A stretch of 35,232 nucleotides of DNA from an uncultured Microbulbifer sp. (GTDB lineage Bacteria; Pseudomonadota; Gammaproteobacteria; Pseudomonadales; Cellvibrionaceae). The notes under the pieces are model-generated. The model did no database searches and had not been told where the DNA came from. It was given only the letters and a program-made list of their open reading frames with translations. Positions 6,611-15,836 of this stretch are shown here, piece by piece. The stretch is from assembly GCF_947489355.1 (NCBI RefSeq), contig NZ_CANLDD010000046.1:1-35232 (forward strand), read 5' to 3'. The stretch's first letter is position 1; every line of letters begins with the position of its first letter. Both the position numbers and the translations under genes were made by a program.

Positions 6611-7066
6611 CTACTTGATGGAAATCGCTATTTGAGCCTCATTGGGGCCGATATAGTACTCAAAATCGGTGGTATAAGTACGCTGATGGGGGCAGTCTCG
6701 CGCTGAGAAATACCTCCAAATCCTGCTCCAAAGGTCGATAACCACCTGTGGCATCTCCCCCTGACAAGTAAATAAGAGGTACTTGCCGGACTTTATGTGA
6801 ACCGGTTTAAAATCCTCAGACATCTCCGAGGAGAGCATGTCCGAACAGGCATAGACATCAAACTCGCCTGTATGATCTGACTCGTAATTGGTGTACACCC
6901 CGTAAACCCTGTTAGCCTCACGCAATTTAGGGGCGGCTTCAGTACCAAACTTATCCCACAGCGGCGCAATTTTCGCTGTACTCGAATCTGCCTCATTCGT
7001 ATTCTTGGTTCTAGCGCTAAGCCCTGTCAGGGCAAAGCCCTCAATCTGTTCAACGACCATAGTCAC
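6611..7066 (-). CDS. Cass2-like / GyrI-like effector-binding domain protein
   Basis: A 151-aa protein made only of an AraC-type effector-binding (GyrI-like) domain, of the integron-associated Cass2 kind. Diagnostic stretches are GLSARTKNTNEADSSTAKI, PLWDKFGTEAAPKL, VYGVYTNYESDHTGEFDV, GEMPQVVIDLWSRIW and RTYTTDFEYYIG. Cass2, known from a Vibrio gene cassette, binds cationic drugs. No DNA-binding domain is fused here, so it may sequester ligands or act as a partner protein. GTG at 7066 has better spacing from GAGGA than the ATG at 7060. It is a lone gene between prophage fragments and is probably acquired cargo. No convincing attC site flanks it. Confidence 0.85.
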   Translation of the reverse strand: MTMVVEQIEGFALTGLSARTKNTNEADSSTAKIAPLWDKFGTEAAPKLREANRVYGVYTNYESDHTGEFDVYACSDMLSSEMSEDFKPVHIKSGKYLLFTCQGEMPQVVIDLWSRIWRYFSARDCPHQRTYTTDFEYYIGPNEAQIAISIK

Positions 7067-7291
7067 TTGGGAATATCCTCATTTTTGGTGTTTCCGGAAT
7101 ATCTATGCTGAATTACCCTCTCTTTGAATGTTTAAGATTCTGGGTAATGCCAAAAATTACTAAGATAACTTATTTTATTGCCGGAATAATAATACACGAA
7201 CAGCTAAAAGCCGGGCAGCCAAATTAATGATACTATTGCATTATCAGAGATAAAAAGTATGGCTTGTGAAGCCATCTGAAGCTTGAAGACA

Positions 7292-8338
7292 ATGGAAATG
7301 GAAGAAAAAATGCAAGAAAGCCCAACGCAAGAAGAAATAGTGGATTTCGAAATACAAGTAAGTCTCACGGATATAGCTGGGAAGACGTTTGAGTTTGGCA
7401 GGCTCGGTGAGCTTTATCAGTTTCTTAAAAAAGAGCTGAAATTTTGGGAAAATCACTGTGATTCCACCGAAGAAAAAAGAGAAGTACAAAATTGCAGACT
7501 AAATCCATATTATCAAACTGACATTTTTAAAGGTAATGTAGATAACATTGAGGATCTGATAAATAACCCAAACTGGGATAGCGACCCTACAGTTGCAGAT
7601 AGGTTTGATGCGTTTTACAATTTAATTTTACGTCGATTGGACCGCATCTTCTTGTGGAGCGCTCACTCGTTTACTGGCAGATATATTGAACTATTCAAGG
7701 AGGGTAATTATGACTTGGCTCAAGTATTTTTAGATGCCTCTACATCCAACTATGCCATTGATCAATGGAGGCTAGATGCGCAAGAACAATACGATAAGGC
7801 TCAAAAGGATCGTCGTGATAAATTTTCCCAGCTTATAGGGGACCTGGAAAAAAAGTATGGGGAAAAGCTTAGGCTAGCAAAGCCAGCGAAGTACTGGCAT
7901 GAAGCAGCTAAAAAATATGGCATACAAGGTATTATTTGGATGCTAATGCTATCATTATTCATCTTTCTCGGGCTCTACTATCTTTCTGAATTTTTCAACA
8001 ACTGGCTGCTAGGGAAGGAAATTGGAGTTAGATTGAATACGCTAAAGGGCGTCTTGCTGTTCGGCACTGGAATTGCCGTGTTTGCCTTTCTGATTAAGAC
8101 AGTCTCAAGGTTGACCTTTAGCTCTTTTCATTTAATGCGGGACGCACAAGAGCGTGAGCAACTGACCTATCTTTATCTGTCCTTGACAAACGAGAACAAA
8201 ATTGATGCGGAGTCGCGGAGTTTGGTGCTGCAGTCTTTATTTAGTCGCAGTGACAGTGGCTTGATAAACACAAAGTCTGAAACATCCATATACACACCCC
8301 TGATTAAGGAGGTGATCAAGGGGTCATCGAATAAGTAA
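7292..8338 (+). CDS. DUF6161-like membrane protein
   Basis: A 348-aa acidic protein with a long soluble N-terminal part. It has an early segment VSLTDIAGKTFEFGRLGELY and a coiled, charged region around EKKYGEKLRLAKPAKYWHEA. Two predicted membrane helices follow (IIWMLMLSLFIFLGLYYL, and a second around GVLLFGTGIAVFAFLIKTV), then a C-terminal cytoplasmic helix bundle (QEREQLTYLYLSLTNENKI). I think it belongs to the DUF6161 group, whose role is unknown. Candidate starts are TTG 7283, ATG 7292, 7298 and 7310. It is AT-richer than the phage relics on both sides, which supports separate acquisition. It precedes the peptidase gene by 270 bp on the same strand. Confidence 0.65.
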   Translation: MEMEEKMQESPTQEEIVDFEIQVSLTDIAGKTFEFGRLGELYQFLKKELKFWENHCDSTEEKREVQNCRLNPYYQTDIFKGNVDNIEDLINNPNWDSDPTVADRFDAFYNLILRRLDRIFLWSAHSFTGRYIELFKEGNYDLAQVFLDASTSNYAIDQWRLDAQEQYDKAQKDRRDKFSQLIGDLEKKYGEKLRLAKPAKYWHEAAKKYGIQGIIWMLMLSLFIFLGLYYLSEFFNNWLLGKEIGVRLNTLKGVLLFGTGIAVFAFLIKTVSRLTFSSFHLMRDAQEREQLTYLYLSLTNENKIDAESRSLVLQSLFSRSDSGLINTKSETSIYTPLIKEVIKGSSNK

Positions 8339-8610
8339 TCCGTATGGCAGCGAGAAGAGAATAGCCTCGATCTTCGTCATCTCAATAGGTATTTCAGTAG
8401 CAGCTCCCGCGTCGTTCGATGGATTTCCATTTTTACTGCGGGAAGCTGGATATGACGATTTGATTATTCACACAAATCCACGAAGGGCCGTTTTATTTAT
8501 GTACTTGAGATGACATTCGCAATTGCTCTCAGAGCTTGACTCTTATAAATCAAGGACGTAGTTTGACAGGGTTCCCGCTCCAACAAACAAGTGACAAACC
8601 GGAGGTTACT

Positions 8611-9174
8611 ATGTCAAGAAAGCAATATTATTTCGACCCTTTTGATACACCGATACCTTCCACCGATAGTGCCCTTGATAAGTATGCAGAGAAAGCTAAT
8701 TGTACTGTTATTAAAAATATCGAAGATCTCAAGTACATTGAAAATTCGTCCACATTGGTGATCGATGGCCACAGCGGTAAGGGCATAGATATTTTTGCCA
8801 GCGCCTTCCAAAACCCAAAACAGAGGTTTAGCGGTATGCAACTGGCGACGAGGATCCAGGCGAAATTGCCGAAGGGACACTTTAAAATTCGTTTGCTGGC
8901 ATGTTCGGGAGGCACTGCCGTGGCTCCTGCAATGGCTAAATGGCTAGGAAACTTCGGCTTTAAAAATATTGCCGTTGGCGGCTATATGCATACGGTATGG
9001 CATGGCTCAGGGCACCGGTCACTGATTGATGACGACAAACATGACCTACCTTGGGAGAACACGACCAATAGCGGCGCTATAGTGTGGTTTGATTGCAAAG
9101 GCAAGAAAACTGTTAAACCCGAGGTCAAAAGTGATCCTGAAACCTATAACCCGGCTTTTCCCAGTTCTTATTAG
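8611..9174 (+). CDS. Clan-CD-like (caspase/C80-type) cysteine peptidase
   Basis: A 187-aa protein starting MSRKQYYFDPF. The start at 8611 is set by a strong GGAGG 6 nt upstream; a longer reading to 8536 lacks one. It shows the two hallmarks of clan CD peptidases: a hydrophobic strand ending in Gly-His-Ser-Gly (TLVIDGHSG, His54) and a hydrophobic strand ending in Ala-Cys (IRLLACSGG, Cys98). A helix and a strand (FKNIAVGGY) follow. C80 domains process bacterial toxins; caspase-like relatives act in toxin or defence systems. No fused toxin is present. The substrate is unknown; the upstream membrane protein is one candidate. Confidence 0.6.
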   Translation: MSRKQYYFDPFDTPIPSTDSALDKYAEKANCTVIKNIEDLKYIENSSTLVIDGHSGKGIDIFASAFQNPKQRFSGMQLATRIQAKLPKGHFKIRLLACSGGTAVAPAMAKWLGNFGFKNIAVGGYMHTVWHGSGHRSLIDDDKHDLPWENTTNSGAIVWFDCKGKKTVKPEVKSDPETYNPAFPSSY

Positions 9175-9245
9175 CTCTCCGGGGGCTGGGGGCGGATCCA
9201 TTTTGACTATTAACAATGGTTCTGGCTCAAGGTGAAAACCGTTGC

Positions 9246-9284
9246 CACAATCTCCCCAGGAACGATGTGCTTGGGGAGGTTGTG
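9246..9284. terminator. Long inverted repeat downstream of the peptidase gene
   Basis: CACAATCTCCCCA (9246-9258) pairs with TGGGGAGGTTGTG (9272-9284), 13 positions with one G-U pair and a 13-nt loop. No T-run follows, so it may be a Rho-dependent or transcript-end structure or a small repetitive element. Confidence 0.4.
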
Positions 9285-9429
9285 CCTGTGGTTATTCTCC
9301 TAAAACTGGATACCCACAAACTAATACGCCTTTTCCTAAGGCAGATCAAACAGAGCCAATGCTCTTTTAATAATGAGTTAAGGGGCGTAAGGACAAGCCC
9401 TACAGGGAGTTATGAAACTCGTGCGAGAC

Positions 9430-9652
9430 TCAGCCCGCCAGATATTGCAACAACAGATCCCGCACCAGTTCCTGATCGACAGCACTGAATTCCACCAGCT
9501 CGCGGGCAGGGTAGCGGATGCCTCGCTCCCGAAGGCCGTAGTGGTGCACCCTGGCCACCCGGGCGGTGCGGCCAAAGAAACCAGCTGTAATGCTATTCGC
9601 CGTGGCGCGGACCCTGAGTTGTCTGGCAGTGCGCAGTTTCGAGAACATTTTG
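9430..9652 (-). pseudogene. P2-like tail completion protein S, C-terminal fragment
   Basis: The frame reads MFSKLRTARQLRVRATANS, then GFFGRTARVARVHHYGLRE and RYPARELVEFSAVDQELV, ending LLLQYLAG. This is the conserved end of P2 gpS (virion morphogenesis protein). The first two thirds of the gene are missing: at about 9652 the sequence changes frame and becomes the P2 X gene. The order L, X, S with the Y-to-R genes deleted matches a P2 late operon that has collapsed internally. Confidence 0.85.
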
Positions 9653-9821
9653 CCACGGCGTCAGCCGGTTCCGGCAGTGTCACCACTGAGCCGATTGGCA
9701 GTACCGGCCCTAGTTCCGCAAGAAGGGGGTTGAGTGCCTGGGTCTGTTCCAGCACGCTGGCGGTGCGCCCTAGGTGCCGGTGGCAGAGGGCGTCCAGGGT
9801 GCCCCCGGCGCGCACGCGCAT
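9652..9821 (-). pseudogene. P2-like tail protein X (3' end lost)
   Basis: Starts MRVRAGGTLDALCHRHLGRT at 9821 and runs LNPLLAELGPVLPIGSVVTL to PEPADA. This is the LysM-like tail protein X, about 67 aa in P2. The final residues are replaced where the sequence joins the S fragment, and the frame then runs on without meaning to 9378. Confidence 0.85.
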
Positions 9822-9825
9822 CAGA

Positions 9826-9948
9826 TCAGCGCACAGTGCAGCGGGCCAGGCTGAAGATTTTACTGATGGCCCAGCGGGCGTTGCGGCGCTGTTCGTCGAT
9901 GTTGGTGCTGGGGTCGTCGGCAAGCTCGTGGCCGGCTCCATCTACTGA
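9826..9948 (-). pseudogene. P2-like head completion protein L, C-terminal fragment
   Basis: In a frame different from X, the minus strand reads DGAGHELADDPSTNIDEQRR and NARWAISKIFSLARCTVR before TGA at 9826. This is the typical end of P2 gpL, and the stop lies just upstream of the X start, as in P2. The N-terminal part is absent. Confidence 0.8.
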
Positions 9949-10903
9949 TTAAGTCAGATACAAAACTCCATCACTGTCCGGAAAACCCCGCAGTTACTGG
10001 CTTTCAGCTATTTTGGCCTGTGAAAAATCTCTTCACTTATCTTCAAAAGTGTTCATTTTGTGAAATCCAGAAAATCGCTACAGCCCACGGCTGGCGGGGG
10101 TTTGCGGTGTTTTCCAATTTCACGGAGTAAAGGAAAGCCAAAAACCGGCAGGCGTGGGGAGGAGTGATCGCTGCCCCTTTTTTACGTTCAAAAAGTATAG
10201 AGGCCAATACATACCTGTGAAGTAACTAATTGAATTACTTTATTTTTTTTATTTCTGAAGCAGAAAGAGACCATACTCTTGGCTTTGTTATGTGATGAAG
10301 AAATATGAAATTCAAGTTTGACGGTTTGTGGGATAGCTAATAACAACAGAGCCTTGCCAAGCAACAAGTCAAAAAAATTCAACTATCCCCTGAGCATTCT
10401 GCAGGTGTCGTCCCTTTAGACATAACCAGGATTATCTGCCACAGCACCAGACGCTGTCAGACTACTTGTACCACTTCAGGGGAGTTCTCTGTAGTCTGGA
10501 TCAAATCATCATTACCAACAGCGCGCAGGAATCCGTATGTTTGTGCGCCCTAGTGGACCATGCAGAAAGTTATGTAATTATTGTAAATACAAATTTATAT
10601 TACTCGTATTCTTATCATCTGCTAGTTTGGTCAAGCGAATAAAACAATCGTTACAGAGTTAATCGCATGACCTACTAAGGGTATTAATATATGCCAAAAC
10701 CGAAAAATAACCAAAGTGGTGTCAGCCAAAATCTTACAATGGATTAGATCTGAAATTTTCTGGTGGTAGTGATCTTGTCCTGTCTCTTGGGTTGTGTAAT
10801 TTTTGTGAATACCCATCCCCAAGTTTAAGATCAGGTACAACACCCTGTCTGAAGTTGATATCTTTCCTGCACTATAAGAAAGAGGTTTTCTGCAACGAAC
10901 TGA
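9949..10903. other. Gene-free stretch between the prophage relic and the topoisomerase relic
   Basis: No ORF here has a credible start, ribosome-binding site or family match. The only structure I see is an inverted repeat CAGACTAC (10458-10465) / GTAGTCTG (10491-10498). Composition shifts from GC-rich near 10100 to AT-rich near 10200-10700. It is probably decayed DNA. Confidence 0.5.
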
Positions 10904-11170
10904 TCACGCATCTTCTTTGTCAGGGATTTCCGGTTTGCCATCCTTCTCGAAAAAACGAGCCTTGCAGGTCGGAAACTGGTCACAACCATACCAGTTATAG
11001 GCCTTTTTCGTTTTCTTCGGTTTTCCTATTCTTTTGACCCGCTTACCCTTTTCGCATTCTGGACAAGTGTAATCGGTTGCCTTGCCGGCGGATTTTGGTT
11101 TGGAATTAAAATCCGGTTTACCGCCCTTATTCGGGAATGTGGCCTTGCAGTCGGGATATGCGGGGAACAC
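10904..11170 (-). pseudogene. Type IA topoisomerase zinc-finger tail, truncated at the CRISPR array
   Basis: The minus frame contains the end of one C4 topoisomerase finger (YPDCKATFPNKGGKPDF) and one complete finger with four cysteines (YTCPECEKGKRVKRIGKPKK, then YGCDQFPTCKARFFEKDGKP). These fingers sit at the C-terminus of bacterial topoisomerase I or III and bind single-stranded DNA. The catalytic part is gone. Upstream, the coding sequence ends exactly where the last 14 bases of a CRISPR repeat begin (11157-11170), so the array's old end cuts into this gene. Upstream translation into the array is not meaningful. Confidence 0.8.
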
Positions 11171-12948
11171 CCTCTGTTGTGGTTGTGTCTCCATTCAATC
11201 TCTGGTTTAGCCTCGCGTATGCGGGGAACACTTCCACGGAACCATTCCAATTGGCCCCCCACCAGTTTAGCCCCGCGTATGCGGGGAACACGCGACTACT
11301 GTCAAAAAGACAGTGCCTAAAACCGGTTTAGCCCCGCGTATGCGGGGAACACAGATAAATCCGCAGTGGTCGCATCATCGCCTTCGGTTTAGCCCCGCGT
11401 ATGCGGGGAACACCAGGTCATCTTGATTGGCCAGCCCTGTTGAAGCGGTTTAGCCCCGCGTATGCGGGGAACACCAGTGGTACGCCATGTGCTATTCACA
11501 CGGCGACGGTTTAGCCCCGCGTATGCGGGGAACACAGTATTTTGCGCGAGAGATTCCCAACCCATGACGGTTTAGCCCCGCGTATGCGGGGAACACGGTG
11601 TACCTCAGAGGCTCGCGTGGGCCAAAACCGGTTTAGCCCCGCGTATGCGGGGAACACCGTATTACGAGAAGTTGCGCGGCCAGGAAGTGCGGTTTAGCCC
11701 CGCGTATGCGGGGAACACGCACTCCAGGGCGGCAAGCAGGCCGGCATTACCGGTTTAGCCCCGCGTATGCGGGGAACACGAGTGGCAGCGAGTGGCAGCG
11801 AGTGGCAGGGTAGAGTGTAGCCGGTTTAGCCCCGCGTATGCGGGGAACACCGCAGACGGCGTAGTACGCCGCCGATATCAAGCGGTTTAGCCCCGCGTAT
11901 GCGGGGAACACTTGCCAGCAGATGCAGGGGAGGTGCCTCGTGCCGGTTTAGCCCCGCGTATGCGGGGAACACGTGACAGGTATCCAAAATAAAGGGCCGC
12001 TTCGCGGTTTAGCCCCGCGTATGCGGGGAACACACCGGCTCGGAGAGTTCGTACCTCTCGCGGGCCGGTTTAGCCCCGCGTATGCGGGGAACACCAATCT
12101 CCCAGGTATCCCCACATACGACCTGTCGGTTTAGCCCCGCGTATGCGGGGAACACACGCTCTCTCCGTTCCTCAGCCTCTCCGCCTGCGGTTTAGCCCCG
12201 CGTATGCGGGGAACACGATCTGGTTGAGGAGTTTGACCACCCGCCAACCGGTTTAGCCCCGCGTATGCGGGGAACACGTCGAGAGAGCAAGAATTGCTAA
12301 CTAGCTGACCGGTTTAGCCCCGCGTATGCGGGGAACACCTCCTAAACCTCTTCGATGTCCATCTGCCTATCGGTTTAGCCCCGCGTATGCGGGGAACACA
12401 AATGCTGAGATTGAAGACGAGAGCCAAAACGCGGTTTAGCCCCGCGTATGCGGGGAACACGACCTAGTTAAAACGCGCTAAGAAACTACCCCCGGTTTAG
12501 CCCCGCGTATGCGGGGAACACGTAAATTTGGGGTTCCATATTGTGTCCATTGCCGGTTTAGCCCCGCGTATGCGGGGAACACCATATTTCCCGCTTCGCC
12601 GCAGGCCCGCCTGCCGGTTTAGCCCCGCGTATGCGGGGAACACTCCTGGGTGTGTTCGAGACGCCCAGGGGCCACCGGTTTAGCCCCGCGTATGCGGGGA
12701 ACACAAATGCTGAGATTGAAGACGAGAGCCAAAACGCGGTTTAGCCCCGCGTATGCGGGGAACACGATTACGTGGGCGGCATTCTTTCTCATGGCCGCGG
12801 TTTAGCCCCGCGTATGCGGGGAACACCAGCGCTCTCAAATGTGTCTAGGTCGTTGAGGCGGTTTAGCCCCGCGTATGCGGGGAACACGTTCAACCTGCGC
12901 CCCATTGACTGTGCGGTGACGGTTTAGCCCCGCGTATGCGGGGAACAC
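11142..12948 (-). CRISPR. Type I-E CRISPR array, 29 full repeats plus a terminal half-repeat
   Basis: Repeats are 29 bp. On the minus strand they start GTGTTCCCCGC and end GCGGGGCTAAACCG, around a CCCCGC/GCGGGG stem, clearly of the E. coli type I-E kind. Full repeats end at 11231, 11291, 11352 and so on to 12948. A half-repeat with only the last 14 bases matching ends at 11170. Spacers are mostly 32 nt (period 61); one is 31 and one is 42. The two repeats nearest the low end carry mutations (ending at 11231: two changes; at 11291: one), marking it as the leader-distal old end. Spacers at 12400-12431 and 12705-12736 are identical. Confidence 0.98.
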
Positions 12949-13028
12949 TCTAATTACAACTACTTGTTTTTAAAGAACTTTTAGAGCCGGCAAGAATTTA
13001 CCAATTGATTGGCATGTTTTTCTTCCTG
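12949..13028 (-). promoter_or_regulatory. CRISPR leader
   Basis: An 80-bp AT-rich stretch between the cas2 stop and the first repeat. It contains AATCAATTGGTAA (minus strand, 13010-12998), one mismatch from the IHF consensus WATCAANNNNTTR. IHF bending of the leader is needed for type I-E spacer integration. It also contains TTAAAGAACTTT (12970-12981), which recurs exactly at 19412-19423 upstream of cas8e. A promoter for pre-crRNA should lie here, but I cannot fix it. Confidence 0.7.
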
Positions 13029-14266
<1,238 letters not shown>

Positions 14267-14288
14267 TTCTGCTACAGCTCCACGCCTG

Positions 14289-15059
14289 CTAAATGCGCCG
14301 TATCAACATCAGGCCACAACCGAATGCCTTGGCCGGGCCAATACCGGCATAAACTCTCTGCAGAAAAGTCTCGGGCTCGGTCACCAGAAGTTCGCCGCAA
14401 TAATCCACAGAGCTGAATCCAGCAGCGCGATCTTTTTTCGGCAGGATATTCCAACGATAACCATAACTTTGCAGTTTGGAAGAAAGGATATCGAAGCCCA
14501 TACGGGGGCCCCTGTCGATCAACCAGTGGTGCGCGGCCGCCTGGGAGACCTCTTGAAGTTGTGCCTCCATTTGTCCAGAGGCATAGAGGCCCGGCTGTGT
14601 ATTGAGCAAGCGCTGTTTCAACTCCCCCTTACCGCCACTTTGATCCAACGAGTGGTTGCCGCACTGGTCCCGCAGCCAGTGGTATTGGGCATCCATCAGT
14701 ACATCGTGGCGCTTGCTGCGGCCGCCACCAGCCGGCTTGCGCGAGATGGTGGGATTCGCACGCAGGCGGAATGTCAGCCGGTCTCCCTGCTGTAGATTCG
14801 GTCTAAAAAGCTTGGTTTCTACATTAAACAACGGGCTCTGCTCTGCCGGTTTTTCACGAGAGAGGAGGAAGAACACCGGCTGGTTGCGTTCACTCAGAAG
14901 CTGCTCACGCGCGGACTCCTCGCGAAACAGAAAGCGTTCGTCGCTTCTAAACAATTCCCACAGCATCTGGTGCATACCGTAGCTGTTATTTTTCAGCAGG
15001 GTGGCGAGCTGTGCCTGCACAGCGAGGCCCGAGGACAGTTGAATTCTGGATAGATACAT
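14289..15059 (-). CDS. cas6e: crRNA endonuclease Cas6e
   Basis: A 256-aa protein starting MYLSRIQLSSGLAVQAQLA at 15059, 10 bp after the cas5e stop. The same frame is open upstream across cas5e to 15548, but that part is out-of-frame cas5e and not protein. The active-site motif near the N-terminus is NNSYGMHQMLWELF, with Tyr27 and His30 in the usual places. The C-terminus has the Gly-rich RNA-binding end GIGPAKAFGCGLMLIRRI. Cas6e cuts pre-crRNA on the 3' side of the repeat hairpin and stays bound in Cascade. The length is slightly above the 199-aa E. coli protein. Confidence 0.95.
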   Translation of the reverse strand: MYLSRIQLSSGLAVQAQLATLLKNNSYGMHQMLWELFRSDERFLFREESAREQLLSERNQPVFFLLSREKPAEQSPLFNVETKLFRPNLQQGDRLTFRLRANPTISRKPAGGGRSKRHDVLMDAQYHWLRDQCGNHSLDQSGGKGELKQRLLNTQPGLYASGQMEAQLQEVSQAAAHHWLIDRGPRMGFDILSSKLQSYGYRWNILPKKDRAAGFSSVDYCGELLVTEPETFLQRVYAGIGPAKAFGCGLMLIRRI

Positions 15060-15069
15060 TGCCGCTTCC

Positions 15070-15828
15070 TTATGACTGCCAGTAGTTTTCCAGGCGCGGT
15101 TGGAATTGCCAGCGCTTGCGGGAAAGTGGCTCATCCAGGCGGTTAAGCTGCTGCACTGCCTTGGCAGAAAACTGTTCGTCTTCTGCGGAAAACTCCTCGA
15201 TGTCGCCCTCCCAGTAATACTGGCTGTGTGCATCCGCAGGCAGCCAGCGCGGCTGCCGCGCCCGTTCGGGATGGTAGTTGAGCAGGTCGGGAAGTTGGTA
15301 TCCCTCGAAGGCCCCACGGAAATTGTCCGCATTGATCCGCTGTGCGGCAGTAGGCGCGGACAGGGGGAAGGCCTTGCGTCCCAAATAGAGATGAAATTTG
15401 GGGCGGGCCAATGCCTGGGCCAAGTCCTCCAGGGGCCAATGTGCCTGCGCCATAGCCTTAATGGCCACCAGTGCTTGGGCATCGGCAATGTATTCCCGCT
15501 GGGACAGAATGGTACCCAGGCGTTCGCGACCCACCACCAGTTCATCACGGCGGGTGCGATAAAGGAATTTGCCGACGCTATCCGGAGCCTGGGCCGTATG
15601 GTAATCCTTTGCCAGAGTGCCCCGGCTCAATACCTTCACCGCTTGGCGGTAGCCGTTTACCAGTTCCAATTGCAGCGCTTCCTGCACCCGCTCAATACCC
15701 AATGCCGCCGCCAGCAGCCCCGTAATCGCGGATTTCCCCGGATAGTGGGCACTGTGCCGGGATTCACCGACCGACACTTCCCCCCAGGACGCCATGGCGC
15801 CGTAGAGGCGAAATACCAAGTATTCCAT
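15070..15828 (-). CDS. cas5e: Cascade subunit Cas5e
   Basis: A 252-aa RAMP protein with the characteristic opening MEYLVFRLYGAMASWGEVSV and the HYPGKSAITGLLAAALGI block. In the mature complex it caps the 5' handle of the crRNA and contacts Cas8e. It starts 8 bp after the cas7e stop and ends 10 bp before cas6e, so the three are translationally close. The YLGRKAFPLSAP motif, where the 5' handle is held, is intact. No defects are visible. Confidence 0.96.
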   Translation of the reverse strand: MEYLVFRLYGAMASWGEVSVGESRHSAHYPGKSAITGLLAAALGIERVQEALQLELVNGYRQAVKVLSRGTLAKDYHTAQAPDSVGKFLYRTRRDELVVGRERLGTILSQREYIADAQALVAIKAMAQAHWPLEDLAQALARPKFHLYLGRKAFPLSAPTAAQRINADNFRGAFEGYQLPDLLNYHPERARQPRWLPADAHSQYYWEGDIEEFSAEDEQFSAKAVQQLNRLDEPLSRKRWQFQPRLENYWQS

Positions 15829-15836
15829 GCCGCCCC

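Noticed and set aside
9378..9651. Single 187-aa protein 9378-9941
   Set aside because: Only the middle matches phage protein X. The beginning is a shadow of L and the end a shadow of S in another frame.
10188..10382. 64-aa minus-strand ORF
   Set aside because: TTG start, no ribosome-binding site, composition of random AT-rich DNA.
11142..12948. Self-targeting spacers against the two prophages in the window
   Set aside because: Reading the spacers against the window by eye gave no match. A proper alignment search could still find one.
15060..15548. N-terminal extension of the cas6e frame to 15548
   Set aside because: It overlaps cas5e out of frame. The product is Trp/Arg/Pro-rich, and the normal Cas6e start is at 15059.
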